Assembly: GCA_960531495.1 (NCBI GenBank)
Contig: OY482859.1
Location: forward strand, 31,998,406 to 32,062,405
Source of the DNA: Zeus faber
Taxonomy: Eukaryota > Chordata > Actinopteri > Zeiformes > Zeidae
Reading direction: 5' to 3'
DNA length: 64,000 bases
This document shows, in pieces, positions 22,384-36,700 of this stretch. Within the stretch, counting starts at the first letter, position 1; every line of letters begins with the position of its first letter. Below the pieces are notes generated by a model. That model searched no databases. It was not told the DNA's origin and was given only the letters and a program-made list of their open reading frames with translations. Both the position numbers and the translations under genes were made by a program.

Positions 22384-22555
22384 TGAGTGTCGCCTGGCTC
22401 TGCCGGCCATACAGCCACGGCAATCCAGGCTATTCTCATTTGTAGTTCCACGTTGGTGGAACGAGCTGCCAAAAATGACCAGAGCGGGGACCTCCCTCTC
22501 TGTCTTTAAGAAGCACCTGAAGACCCAGCTCTTCAGTGAGTACCTCCTGTCCTAA
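22200..22555 (+). pseudogene. L2 ORF2 C-terminal segment in a shifted frame
   Basis: After the second deletion the conserved L2 C-terminus continues in another frame. PKRAHVTPLLIELHWLPVAA comes first, then KFKSLMLAYR, LFSFVVPRWWNELP and FKKHLKTQLFSEYL, ending in TAA. This segment is the usual end of L2 ORF2 and precedes a short 3' UTR of about 150 bp and the tail repeats. Its conservation shows that the damage is limited to a few deletions in an otherwise young copy. Confidence 0.85.
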
Positions 22556-22709
22556 TCTACAATTACTGAGCACCACCTTGCAGTATTTATTGTTACACCA
22601 ATGTTGTTGTTACACTAATCTCTGTCGCAATGTAGCTGAATGTTATTCTCCCTTGTAAGTCGCTTTGGATAAAAGCGTCTGCTAAATGACTAAATGTAAA
22701 TGTAAATGT

Positions 22710-25700
22710 AATCTTTCTTTGTTTAAATCTTTCTTTCAATCATTCTTTCAAACTTTCAATCATTATTTCAATCTTTCATTCTTTCCATCTTTCTTGCAAT
22801 CTTTCTTTCAATTGTTTAATCTTTCAATGTTTCTTTCATTCTTTCTTTCAGTCTTTCAATCTTTTTTTCAATCTTTCTTTCATTCTTTCTTTCAATCTTT
22901 CTGTCCGTCATTCTTTCTTTCAGTCTTTCTTTCAATCATTCAATCTTTCAATCTTTCTTTCTTTCAATCTTTCTTTCAATCTTTCTTTCAAACTTTCAAT
23001 CTTTATTTCAATCTTTCAATCTTTCTTTCAATCTTTCTTTCAATCTTTCTTTCAATCTTTCAATCTTTCTTTCATTCTTTCTTTCAATATTTCAATCTTT
23101 CAATATTTCTTTCATTCTTTCTTGCAATCTTTCAATCTTTCTTTCATTCTTTCTTTCAATCTTTCTTACTTTCAATCTTTCTTTCATTCTTTCTTTCAAA
23201 ATTTCAATCTTTCAATATTTCTTTCATTCTTTCTTGCAATCTTTCAATCTTTCTTTCATTCTTTCTTTCAATCTTTCTTACTTTCAATCTTTCTTTCAAT
23301 CTGCCTTTCATTCTTTCTTTCAGTCTTTCAATCTTTCTTTAAATCTTTCTTGAAATCTCTCTTTCAGTCATTCTTTCAAACTTTCAATCTTTATTTCAAT
23401 CTTTCAATCTTTCAATCTTTCTTTCAATCTTTCAATCTTTCTTTCATTCTTTCTTTCAATATTTCAATCTTTCAATCTTTCTTTCATTCTTTCTTTAAAT
23501 CTTTCAATCTTTCTTTCATTCTTACTTTCAATCTATCTTACTTTCAATCTTTCTTTCTTTCAATATTTCTTCCAATCGTTCAATCTTTCTTTCATTCTTT
23601 CTTTCAATCTTTCTTTTGTTATTTCTTTCAATCTTTCTTTCTTTCCATCTTTCTTTCAATCTTTCTTTTATTCTTTCTTTCAATCTTTCTTTTTTCAATC
23701 TTTCTTGCAATCTTTCTTTCAATTGTTTAATCTTTCAATATTTCTTTTATTCTTTCTTTCAATCATTCTTTCATTCTTTCTTTCAATCTTTCTGTCTGTC
23801 AATCTTTCTTTCAGTCTTTCTTTCAATCATTCAATCTTTCAATCTTTCCTTCAATATTTCATTCTTTCAATCTTTCTTTCAATCTTTCTTTCATTCTATC
23901 CTTCAGTCGTTCAATCTTTCTTTCAATCTTTCTTTTTTTCAATCTTTCTTTCAATCTTTCTTTCAATCTTTCGTTCAATATTTCTTTCAATCTTTCTTAA
24001 TTTCAATCTTTCTTTGTTTAAATCTTTCTTTCAATCTTTCTTTCAAACTTTCAATCATTATTTCAATCTTTCATTCTTTCAATCTTTCTTTCAATCTTTC
24101 TTTCAATCTTTCAATCTTTCTTTCATTCTTTCTTTCAATATTTCAATCTTTCAATCTTTCTTTCAATCTTTCTTTCAATCTTTCAATCTTTCTTTCAGTC
24201 TTTCTTTCAATCTTTCTTTCAAACTTTCAATATTTATTTCAATCTTTCAATCTTTCAATCTTTCTTTCAATCTTTCTTTCATTTTTTCTTTCAATCTTTC
24301 AATCTTTCTTTCATTCTTTCTTTCAATATTTCAATCTTTCAATCTTTCTTTCATTCTTTCTTGCAATCTTTCAGTCTTTCTTTCATTCTTTCTTTCAATC
24401 CTTCTTACTTTCAATCTTTCTTTCAATCTGCCTTTCATTCTTTCTTTCAGTCTTTCAATCTTTCTTTAAATCTTTCTTTCAAACTTTCAATCTTTATTTC
24501 AATCTTTCAATCTTTCAATCTTTCTTTCAATCTTTCAATCTTTCTTTCATTCTTTCTTTCAATCTTTCAATCTTTCTTTCATTCTTTCTTTCAATCTATC
24601 TTACTTTCAATCTTTCTTTCTTTCAATATTGTTTCCAATCGTTCAATCTTTCTTTCATTCTTTCTTTCAATCTTTCTTTTGTTATTTCTTTCAATCTTTC
24701 TTCCTTTCCATCTTTCTTTCAATCTTTCTTTTATTCTTTCTTTCAATCTTTCTTTTTTCAATCTTTCTTGCAATCTTTCTTTCAATTGTTTAATCTTTCA
24801 ATCTTTCTTTCTTTCAATCTTTCTTTCATTCTTTCTTTCAATCTTTCTGTCCGTCAATCTTTCTTTCAGTCTTTCTTTCAATCATTCAATCTTTCAATCT
24901 TTCCTTCAATATTTCTTTCTTTCAATCTTTCTTTCAATCTTTATTTCATTCTTTCCATCAGTCTTTCAATCTTTCTTTCAATCTTTCTTTTTTTCAATCT
25001 TTCTTTCAATATTTCTTTCAATCTTTCTTACTTTCAATCTTTCTTTCTTTAAATCTTTCTTTCAATCTTTCTTTCAAACTTTCAATCTTTATTTCAATCT
25101 TTCAATCTTTCAATCTTTCAATCTTTCTTTCAATCTTTCTTTCTTCTTTCAATCTTTCTTTCATTCTTTCTTTCAATATTTCAATCTTTCAATCTTTCTT
25201 TCATTCTTTCTTTCAATCTTTCTTTTGTTATTTCTTTCAATATTTCTTTCATTCTTTCTTTCAATCTTTCTTTTTTCAATCTTTCTTGCAATCTTTCTTT
25301 CAATTTTTGAATCTTTCAATCTTTCTTTCATTCTCTCTTTCAGTCTTTCAGTCTGTCAATCTTTCTTTCAGTCTTTCTTTCAACCATTCAATCTTTCAAT
25401 CTTTCTTTCTTTCAATCTTTCAATCTTTCTTTCATTCTTTCATTCTTTCTTTCAATCTTTCTTTTTTAAATCTTTCTTGCAATCTTTCTTTCAATTGTTG
25501 AATCTTTCAATCTTTCTTTCATTCTTTCTTCCAGTCTTTCAATCTTTTTTTAAATCTTTCTTTCAATCTTTCAATTTTTCAATCTTTCTTTCATTCTTTC
25601 TTTTAATCTTTCAATCTTTCTTTCAATCTTTCAATCTTTCTTTCATTCTTTCTTTCAATCTTTCTGTCTTTCAATTTTTCATTCAATCTTTCTTTCATTC

Positions 25701-28700
25701 CTTCTTCAATCTTTCTTTCAAATTTTCTTTCAATCTTTCTTTTTTCAATCTTTCTTTCAATCTTTCTTTCATTCTTTCTTTCCGTCTTTCAAAATTTGTT
25801 TCAAACTTTCAATCTTTCTTTCAATCTTTCAGTCGTTCAATCTTTCTTTCAATCTTTCTTTGAATCTTTCAATCTTCAATCTTTCAATCTATCTTTCAGT
25901 CTTTCTTTCAATCATTCAATCTTTCAATCTTTCTTTCAATCTTTCTTTCTTTCTATCTTTCTTTCAATCTTTCTTTCAAACTTTCTTTCATTCTTTCCTT
26001 CAGTCTTTCAATCTTTCTTTCAATCTTTCTTTCAATCTTTCTTTCATTCTTTCTTTCAATCTTTCTTTCAATCTTTCAATCTTTCTTTCAATATTTCTTT
26101 CAATCTTTCTTACTTTCAATCTTTCTTTCTTTAAATCTTTCTTTCAATCTTTCTTTCAAACTTTCATTCTTTATTTCAATCTTTCAATCTTTCAATCTTT
26201 CTTTCATTCTTTCTTTCAATCTTTCTTTCAATCTTTCAGTCTTTCTTTCAATATTTCTTTCAATCTTTCTTTCTTTAAATCTTTCTTTCAATCTTTCTTT
26301 CAAACTTTCAATCTTTATTTCAAACTTTCAATCTTTCAATCTTTCTTTCAATCTTTCTTTCAATCTTTCTTTCAATCTTTCTTTCAATCTTTCAATCTTT
26401 CTTTCATTCTTTCTTTCAATCTTTCAATCTTTCTTTAATTTTTTCTTTCAATCTTTCTTACTTTCAATTTTTCTATCTTTCAATATTTCTTCCAATCTTT
26501 CAATCTTTCTTTTGTTATTCTTTCAATCTTTCTTTCTTTCAATCTTTCTATCCATCTATCTATCAATCTTTTTTTCATTCTTTCTTTCAATCTTTCTTTT
26601 TTCAATCTTTCTTTTTTCAATCTTTCTTGCAAACTTTCTTTCAATTGTTTAATCTTTCAATCTTTCTTTCATTCTTTCTTTCAGTCTTTCAATCTCTTTT
26701 TCATTCTTTCTTTCAATATTTCAATCTTTCAATCTTTCTGTCATTCTTTCTGTCAATCTTTCAATCTTTGTTTCATTCTTTCTTTCAATCTTTCTTACTT
26801 TCAATTTTTCTATCTTTCAATATTTCTTCCAATCGTTCAATCTTTCTTTTATTATTTCTTTCAATCTTTCTTTCTTTCAATCTTTCTTTCCATCTTTCTT
26901 TCAATCTTTCTTTCATTCTTTCTTTCAATCTTTCTTTTTTCAATATTTCTTTCAATCTGTCAATTTTTCTTTCATTCTTTCATTCTTTCTTTCAATTGTT
27001 CTTTCATTCTTTCTTTCAATCTTTCTTTCTTTCAATCTTTCAATCTTTCTTTCATTCTTTCATCCTTTCTTTCAATCTTTCTTTTTTAAATCTTTCTTGC
27101 AATCTTTCTTTCAATTGTTGAATCTTTCAATCTTTCTTTCATTCTTTCTTCCAGTCTTTCAATCTTTTTTTAAATCTTTCTTTCAATCTTTCAATTTTTC
27201 AATCTTTCTTTCATTCTTTCTTTTAATCTTTCAATCTTTCGTTCAATCTTTCAATCTTTCTTTCATTCTTTCTTTCAATCTTTCTGTCTTTCAATTTTTC
27301 ATTCAATCTTTCTTTCATTCCTTCTTCAATCTTTCTTTCAAATTTTCTTTCAATCTTTCTTTTTTCAATCTTTCTTTCAATCTTTCTTTCATTCTTTCTT
27401 TCAGTCTTTCAAAATTTGTTTCAAACTTTCAATCTTTCAGTCGTTCAATCTTTCTTTCAATCTTTCTTTGAATCTTTCAATCTTCAATCTTTCAATCTAT
27501 CTTTCAGTCTTTCTTTCAATCATTCAATCTTTCAATCTTTCTTTCAATCTTTCTTTCTTTCTATCTTTCTTTCATTCTTTCCTTCAGTCTTTCAATCTTT
27601 CTTTCAATCTTTCTTTCAATCTTTCTTTCAATCTTTCTTTCATTCTTTCTTTCAATCTTTATTTCAAACTTTCAATCTTTCAATCTTTCTTTCAATCTTT
27701 CTTTCAATCTTTCTTTCAGTCTTTCAATCTTTCTTTCATTCTTTCTTTCAATCTTTCAATCTTTCTTTAATTTTTTCTTTCAATCTTTCTTACTTTCAAT
27801 TTTTCTATCTTTCAATATTTCTTCCAATCTTTCAATCTTTCTTTTGTTATTCTTTCAATCTTTCTTTCTTTCAATCTTTCTATCCATCTATCTATCAATC
27901 TTTTTTTCATTCTTTCTTTCAATCTTTCTTTTTTCAATCTTTCTTGCAAACTTTCTTTCAATTGTTTAATCTTTCAATCTTTCTTTCATTCTTTCTTTCA
28001 GTCTTTCAATCTCTTTTTCATTCTTTCTTTCAATATTTCAATCTTTCAATCTTTCTGTCATTCTTTCTGTCAATCTTTCAATCTTTGTTTCAGTCTTTCT
28101 TTCAATCTTTCTTACTTTCAATTTTTCTATCTTTCAATATTTCTTCCAATCGTTCAATCTTTCTTTTATTATTTCTTTCAATCTTTCTTTCTTTCAATCT
28201 TTCTTTCCATCTTTCTTTCAATCTTTCTTTCATTCTTTCTTTCAATCTTTCTTTTTTCAATATTTCTTTCAATCTGTCAATTTTTCTTTCATTCTTTCAT
28301 TCTTTCTTTCAATTGTTCTTTCAATCTTTCTTTCAATCTTTCTTTAAATATTTCAATCTTTCTTTCAATCTTTCAATCTTTCTTTCATTCTTTCTTTCAA
28401 TCTTTCAATCTTTCTTTCATTCGTTCTTTCAATCTTTCAATCTTTCAATTTTTCTATCTTTCAATATTTGTTCCAATCATTCAATCTTTCTTTCATTATT
28501 TCTTTCAATCTTTCTTTTGTTATTTCTTTCAATCTTTCTTTCTTTCAATCTTTCTTTCCATCTTTCTTTCTCTTCTTTCTTTCAATCTTTCAATCTTTCT
28601 TTCAAACTTTCAATCTTTCTTTCCATCTTTCTTTCAATCTTTCTTTCCATCTTTCTTTCAATCTTTCTTTCATTATTTCTTTCAGTCTTTCAATCTTTCT

Positions 28701-30700
28701 TTCAAACTTTCAATCTTTCTTTCAATCTTTCAGTCGTTCAATCTTTCTTTCAATCTTTCTTTCAATCTTTCAATCTTCAGTCTTTTAATCTTTCTTTCAA
28801 ACTTTCAATCTTTCTTTCAATCTTTCAGTCGTTCAATCTTTCTTTCAATCTTTCAATCATTCAATCTTTCAATCATTCAATCTTTCAATCTTTCTTTCTT
28901 TCAATCTTTCTTTCAATCTTTCTTTCATTCTTTCCTTCAGTCTTTCAATCTTTCTTTCAATCTTTCTTTCAATCTTTCTTTCATTCTTTCTTTCAATCTT
29001 TCTTTCAATCTTTCAATCTTTCTTTCAATATATCTTTCAATCTTTCTTTGGTTATTCTTTCAATCTTTCTTTCTTTCAATCTTTCTATCCATCTATCTAT
29101 CAATCTTTTTTTCATTCTTTCTTTCAATCTTTCTTTTTTCAATCTTTCTTGCAAACTTTCTTTCAATTGTTTAATCTTTCAATCTTTCTTTCATTCTTTC
29201 TTTCAGTCTTTCAATCTCTTTTTCATTCTTTCTTTCAATATTTCAATCTTTCAATCTTTCTGTCATTTTTTCTGTCAATCTTTCAATCTTTCTTTCATCC
29301 TTTCTTTCATTCTTTCTTACTTTCAATTTTTCTATCTTTCAATATTTCTTCCAATCGTTCAATCTTTCTTTTATTATTTCTTTCAATCTTTCTTTCTTTC
29401 AATCTTTCTTTCCATCTTTCTTTCAATCTTTCTTTCATTCTTTCTTTCAATCTTTCTTTTTTCAATATTTCTTTCAATCTGTCAATTTTTCTTTCATTCT
29501 TTCATTCTTTCTTTCAATTGTTCTTTCATTCTTTCTTTCATCTTTCTTTAAATATTTCAATCTTTCAATCTTTCTTTCAATCTTTCAATCTTTCTTTCAT
29601 TCTTTCTTTCAATCTTTCAATCTTTCTTTCATTCGTTCTTTCAATCTTTCAATCTTTCAATTTTTCTATCTTTCAATATTTCTTCCAATCGTTCAATCTT
29701 TCTTTCATTATTTCTTTCAATCTTTCTTTTGTTATTTCTTTCAATCTTTCTTCATTTCAATCTTTCTTTCCATCTTTCTTTCAATCTTTCTTTCATTCTT
29801 TCTTTCAATCTTTCAATCTTTCTTTCAAACTTTCAATCTTTCTTTCCATCTTTCTTTCAATCTTTCTTTCATTATTTCTTTCAGTCTTTCAATCTTTCTT
29901 TCAAACTTTCAATCTTTCTTTCAATCTTTCAGTCGTTCAAGCTTTCTTTCAATCTTTCTTTCAATCTTTCAATCTTCAGTCTTTCAATCTTTCTTTCAAA
30001 CTTTCAATCTTTCTTTCAATCTTTCAGTCGTTCAATCTTTCTTTCAATCTTTCTTTCAATCTTTCAATCATTCAATCTTTCAATCATTCAATCTTTCAAT
30101 CTTTTTTTCTTTCAATCTTTCTTTCAATCCTTCTATCATTCTTTCCATCAGTCTTTCAATCTTTCTTTCAATCTTTCTTTCAATCTTTCTTTCATTCTTT
30201 CTTTCAATCTTTCTTTCAATCTTTCAATCTTTCTTTCAATATGTCTTTCAATCTTTCTTACTTTCAATCTTTCTTTTTTAAATCTTTCTTTCAATCTTTC
30301 TTTCAAACTTTCATTCTTTATTTCAATCTTTCAATCATTCAATCTTTCTTTCATTCTTTATTTCAATCTTTCAATCTTTCAATCTTTCTTTCATTCTTTC
30401 TTTCAATCTTTCTTTCAATCTTTCAATCTTTCTTTCAATATTTCTTTCAATCTTTCTTTCTTTAAATCTTTCTTTCAATCTTTCTTTCAAACTTTCAATC
30501 TTTATTTCAATCTTTCAATCTTCAAGCTTTCTTTCAATCTTTCTTTCAATCTTTCAATCTTTCTTTCATTCTTTCTTTCAATATTTCAATCTTTCTTTCA
30601 TTCTTTCTTTCAATCTTTCAATCTTTCTTTAATTCTTTCTTTCAATCTTTCTTACTTTCAATTTTTCTATCTTTCAATATTTCTTCCAATCTTTCAATCT
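22710..30700. repeat. Middle part of the array with nested 1.2-1.6-kb duplications
   Basis: Same word composition as the rest. One segment with CAATTGTTGAATC, CTTCCAGTC and CATTCCTTCTTCAATC occurs at about 25,476-25,800 and again exactly 1,620 bp later at 27,096-27,420. A module starting TTGCAAACTTTC and containing CAATCTCTTTTTC recurs near 26,628, 27,949 and 29,151. A block of about 1 kb beginning near 29,729 recurs 1,040 bp later. Confidence 0.8.
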
Positions 30701-33700
30701 TTCTTTTGTTATTCTTTCAATCTTTCTTTCTTTCAATCTTTCTATCCATCTATCTTTCAATCTTTCTTTTGTTATTTCTTTCAATCTTTCTTCATTTCAA
30801 TCTTTCTTTCCATCTTTCTTTCAATCTTTCTTTCATTCTTTCTTTCAATCTTTCAATCTTTCTTTCAAACTTTCAATCTTTCTTTCCATCTTTCTTTCAA
30901 TCTTTCTTTCATTATTTCTTTCAGTCTTTCAATCTTTCTTTCAAACTTTCAATCTTTCTTTCAATCTTTCAGTCGTTCAAGCTTTCTTTCAATCTTTCTT
31001 TCAATCTTTCAATCTTCAGTCTTTCAATCTTTCTTTCAAACTTTCAATCTTTCTTTCAATCTTTCAGTCGTTCAATCTTTCTTTCAATCTTTCTTTCAAT
31101 CTTTCAATCATTCAATCTTTCAATCATTCAATCTTTCAATCTTTTTTTCTTTCAATCTTTCTTTCAATCTTTCTATCATTCTTTCCATCAGTCTTTCAAT
31201 CTTTCTTTCAATCTTTCTTTCAATCTTTCTTTCATTCTTTCTTTCAATCTTTCTTTCAATCTTTCAATCTTTCTTTCAATATGTCTTTCAATCTTTCTTA
31301 CTTTCAATCTTTCTTTTTTAAATCTTTCTTTCAATCTTTCTTTCAAACTTTCATTCTTTATTTCAATCTTTCAATCATTCAATCTTTCTTTCATTCTTTA
31401 TTTCAATCTTTCAATCTTTCAATCTTTCTTTCATTCTTTCTTTCAATCTTTCTTTCAATCTTTCAATCTTTCTTTCAATATTTCTTTCAATCTTTCTTTC
31501 TTTAAATCTTTCTTTCAATCTTTCTTTCAAACTTTCAATCTTTATTTCAATCTTTCAATCTTCAAGCTTTCTTTCAATCTTTCTTTCAATCTTTCAATCT
31601 TTCTTTCATTCTTTCTTTCAATATTTCAATCTTTCTTTCATTCTTTCTTTCAATCTTTCAATCTTTCTTTAATTCTTTCTTTCAATCTTTCTTACTTTCA
31701 ATTTTTCTATCTTTCAATATTTCTTCCAATCTTTCAATCTTTCTTTTGTTATTCTTTCAATCTTTCTTTCTTTCAATCTTTCTATCCATCTATCTTTAAA
31801 TCTTTCTTTCATTCTTTCTTTCAATCTTTCTTTTTTCAAACTTTCTTGCAAACTTTCTTTCAATTGTTTAATCTTTCAATCTTTCTTTCATTCTTTCTTT
31901 CAGTCTTTCAATCTTTTTTTCATTCTTTCTTTCAATATTTCAATCTTTCAATCTTTCTTTCATTCTTTCTTTCAATCTTTCAATCTTTCTTTCATTCTTT
32001 CTTGCAATCTTTCTTTCAATTGTTTAATCTTTCAATCTTTCTTTCATTCTTTCCTTCAGTGTTTTAATCTTTTTTTCAATCTTTCTTTCATTCTTTCTTT
32101 CAATCGTTCTTTCTTTCGTTTAGTATTTCTTTCAATCTTTCAATTTTTCAATCTTTCTTTCATTCTTTCTTTTAATCTTTCAATCTTTCTTTCATTGTTT
32201 CTTTCAATCTTTCTTTCATTCTTTCTTTCAATCTTTCTTTCAATCTTTCTTTCAATCATTCTTTCTTTCTTTTAGTCTTTCTTTCAATCTTTCAATTTTT
32301 CAATCTTTCTTTCATTCTTTCTTTTAATCTTTCAATCTTTCTTTCATTGTTTCTTTCAATCTTTCTGTCCATCTTTCTTTCATTCTTTCCTTCAGTCTTT
32401 CATTCTTTCTTTCAATCTTTCTTTTTTCAATCATTCTTGCAATCATTCTTTCAATTGTTTAATCTTTCAATCTTTCTTTCATTCTTTCTTTCAGTCTTTC
32501 AATCTTTTTTTCAATCTTTCTTTCATTATTTCTTTCAATCTTTCTGTCCGTCATTCTTTCTTTCAGTCTTTCTTTCAATCATTCAATCTTTCAATCTTTC
32601 CTTCTATCTTTCTTTCAATCTTTCTTTCATTCTTTATTTCAATCTTTGTTTCATTCTTTCTTTCAATCTTTCATTCAATCTTTCTTTCAATCTTTCTTTC
32701 AATCTTTCTTTCAATCTTTCTTTCATTCTTTATTTTAATCTTTCAATCTTTCTTTAATTGTTTCTTTCAATCTTTCTGTCTTTCAATATTTCTTTCAATC
32801 TTTCAATCTTTCTTTTTTTTCAATCTTTCTTTCAATCTTTCTTTTATTCTATCTTTAAATCTTTGTTTTTTCAATCTTTCTTGCAATCTTTCTTTCAGTC
32901 TTTCAATCTGTCTTTCAAACTTTCAATCTTTCTTTCAATCTTTCAATCTTTCAATCTTTCTTTCAATTTTTCTTTCAATCTTTCAGTCTTTCTTTCATTC
33001 TTTCTTTCAATCTTTCAATCTTTCAATCTTTCTTTCATTCTTTCTTTCAATCTTTCAATCTTTCTTTCAATATTTCTTTCAATCTTTCTTTCTGTCAATC
33101 TTTCTTTCCATCTTTCTTTCCATCTTTCTTTCATTCTTTCCTTCAGTCTTTCAATCTTTCTTTCAATTTTTCTTTCAATCTTTCTTTCATTCTTTCCTTC
33201 AATCTTTCAATCTTTCTTTCAATCTTTCTTTCAATCTTTCATTCATTCCCTCTTTCAATCTTTCAATCTTTCTTTCAATATTTCTTTCAATCTTTTTTAC
33301 TTTCAATCTTTCTTTCTTTAAATCTTTCTCTCAATCTTTCTTTCAAACTTTCATTATTTATTTCAATATTTCAATCCTTCAATCTTTCTTTCATTCTTTC
33401 TTTCAATCTTTCTTTCAAACTTTCAATCTTTCTTTCAATATTTCTTTCAATCTTTCTTTAAATCTTTCTTTCAATCTTTCTTTCAAACGTTCAATCTTTA
33501 TTTCAATCTTTCAATCTTTCAATCTTTCTTTCATTCTTTCTTTCAATATTTCAATTTTTCAATCTTTCTTTCATTCTTTCTTTTAATCTTTCAATCTTTC
33601 TTTCATTGTTTCTTTCAATCTTTCTGTCTTTCAATATTTCAATCAATCTTTCTTTCATTCCTTCTTTCAATCTTTCTTTCAAATTTTCTTTCAATCTTTC

Positions 33701-36700
33701 TTTTTTCAATATTTCTTTCAATCTTTCTTTCATTCTTTCTTTCAGTCTTTCAAAATTTGTTTCAAACTTTCAATCTTTCTTTCAATCTTTCAGTCGTTCA
33801 ATCTTTCTTTGAATCTTTCAATCTTCCAATCTTTCAATCTTTCTTTTGTTATTCTTTCAATCTTTCTTTCTTTCAATCTTTCTATCCATCTATCTTTCAA
33901 TCTTTCTTTTGTTATTTCTTTCAATCTTTCTTCATTTCAATCTTTCTTTCCATCTTTCTTTCAATCTTTCTTTCATTCTTTCTTTCAATCTTTCAATCTT
34001 TCTTTCAAACTTTCAATCTTTCTTTCCATCTTTCTTTCAATCTTTCTTTCATTATTTCTTTCAGTCTTTCAATCTTTCTTTCAAACTTTCAATCTTTCTT
34101 TCAATCTTTCAGTCGTTCAAGCTTTCTTTCAATCTTTCTTTCAATCTTTCAATCTTCAGTCTTTCAATCTTTCTTTCAAACTTTCAATCTTTCTTTCAAT
34201 CTTTCAGTCGTTCAATCTTTCTTTCAATCTTTCTTTCAATCTTTCAATCATTCAATCTTTCAATCATTCAATCTTTCAATCTTTTTTTCTTTCAATCTTT
34301 CTTTCAATCTTTCTATCATTCTTTCCATCAGTCTTTCAATCTTTCTTTCAATCTTTCTTTCAATCTTTCTTTCATTCTTTCTTTCAATCTTTCTTTCAAT
34401 CTTTCAATCTTTCTTTCAATATGTCTTTCAATCTTTCTTACTTTCAATCTTTCTTTTTTAAATCTTTCTTTCAATCTTTCTTTCAAACTTTCATTCTTTA
34501 TTTCAATCTTTCAATCATTCAATCTTTCTTTCATTCTTTATTTCAATCTTTCAATCTTTCAATCTTTCTTTCATTCTTTCTTTCAATCTTTCTTTCAATC
34601 TTTCAATCTTTCTTTCAATATTTCTTTCAATCTTTCTTTCTTTAAATCTTTCTTTCAATCTTTCTTTCAAACTTTCAATCTTTATTTCAATCTTTCAATC
34701 TTCAAGCTTTCTTTCAATCTTTCTTTCAATCTTTCAATCTTTCTTTCATTCTTTCTTTCAATATTTCAATCTTTCTTTCATTCTTTCTTTCAATCTTTCA
34801 ATCTTTCTTTAATTCTTTCTTTCAATCTTTCTTACTTTCAATTTTTCTATCTTTCAATATTTCTTCCAATCTTTCAATCTTTCTTTTGTTATTCTTTCAA
34901 TCTTTCTTTCTTTCAATCTTTCTATCCATCTATCTTTAAATCTTTCTTTCATTCTTTCTTTCAATCTTTCTTTTTTCAAACTTTCTTGCAAACTTTCTTT
35001 CAATTGTTTAATCTTTCAATCTTTCTTTCATTCTTTCTTTCAGTCTTTCAATCTTTTTTTCATTCTTTCTTTCAATATTTCAATCTTTCAATCTTTCTTT
35101 CATTCTTTCTTTCAATCTTTCAATCTTTCTTTCATTCTTTCTTGCAATCTTTCTTTCAATTGTTTAATCTTTCAATCTTTCTTTCATTCTTTCCTTCAGT
35201 GTTTTAATCTTTTTTTCAATCTTTCTTTCATTCTTTCTTTCAATCGTTCTTTCTTTCGTTTAGTATTTCTTTCAATCTTTCAATTTTTCAATCTTTCTTT
35301 CATTCTTTCTTTTAATCTTTCAATCTTTCTTTCATTGTTTCTTTCAATCTTTCTTTCATTCTTTCTTTCAATCTTTCTTTCAATCTTTCTTTCAATCATT
35401 CTTTCTTTCTTTTAGTCTTTCTTTCAATCTTTCAATTTTTCAATCTTTCTTTCATTCTTTCTTTTAATCTTTCAATCTTTCTTTCATTGTTTCTTTCAAT
35501 CTTTCTGTCCATCTTTCTTTCATTCTTTCCTTCAGTCTTTCATTCTTTCTTTCAATCTTTCTTTTTTCAATCATTCTTGCAATCATTCTTTCAATTGTTT
35601 AATCTTTCAATCTTTCTTTCATTCTTTCTTTCAGTCTTTCAATCTTTTTTTCAATCTTTCTTTCATTATTTCTTTCAATCTTTCTGTCCGTCATTCTTTC
35701 TTTCAGTCTTTCTTTCAATCATTCAATCTTTCAATCTTTCCTTCTATCTTTCTTTCAATCTTTCTTTCATTCTTTATTTCAATCTTTGTTTCATTCTTTC
35801 TTTCAATCTTTCATTCAATCTTTCTTTCAATCTTTCTTTCAATCTTTCTTTCAATCTTTCTTTCATTCTTTATTTTAATCTTTCAATCTTTCTTTAATTG
35901 TTTCTTTCAATCTTTCTGTCTTTCAATATTTCTTTCAATCTTTCAATCTTTCTTTTTTTTTCAATCTTTCTTTCAATCTTTCTTTTATTCTATCTTTAAA
36001 TCTTTGTTTTTTCAATCTTTCTTGCAATCTTTCTTTCAGTCTTTCAATCTGTCTTTCAAACTTTCAATCTTTCTTTCAATCTTTCAATCTTTCAATCTTT
36101 CTTTCAATTTTTCTTTCAATCTTTCAGTCTTTCTTTCATTCTTTCTTTCAATCTTTCAATCTTTCAATCTTTCTTTCATTCTTTCTTTCAATCTTTCAAT
36201 CTTTCTTTCAATATTTCTTTCAATCTTTCTTTCTGTCAATCTTTCTTTCCATCTTTCTTTCCATCTTTCTTTCATTCTTTCCTTCAGTCTTTCAATCTTT
36301 CTTTCAATCTTTCTTTCAATTTTTCTTTCAATCTTTCTTTCATTCTTTCCTTCAATCTTTCAATCTTTCTTTCAATCTTTCTTTCAATCTTTCATTCATT
36401 CCCTCTTTCAATCTTTCAATCTTTCTTTCAATATTTCTTTCAATCTTTTTTACTTTCAATCTTTCTTTCTTTAAATCTTTCTCTCAATCTTTCTTTCAAA
36501 CTTTCATTATTTATTTCAATATTTCAATCCTTCAATCTTTCTTTCATTCTTTCTTTCAATCTTTCTTTCAAACTTTCAATCTTTCTTTCAATATTTCTTT
36601 CAATCTTTCTTTAAATCTTTCTTTCAATCTTTCTTTCAAACGTTCAATCTTTATTTCAATCTTTCAATCTTTCAATCTTTCTTTCATTCTTTCTTTCAAT

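Larger units (their letters stand above)
20238..22709 (+). mobile_element. L2 (Maui-like) LINE with reverse transcriptase deleted
   Basis: Starts at GAGTCGAGC and ends in the fish L2 tail with ATGTAA-type repeats. The five bases AATCT occur at both edges (20,233-20,237 and 22,710-22,714). Joining the flanks restores CTTACTTTCAATC followed by TTTCTTTG, which is found uninterrupted at about 17,551, 18,511 and 19,341. About 390 bp of 5' leader precede the coding region. The endonuclease region and the C-terminal end are present but the reverse transcriptase core is missing, so the copy must have been mobilised in trans or deleted after insertion. It is the only large foreign sequence inside the array. 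Confidence 0.92.
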
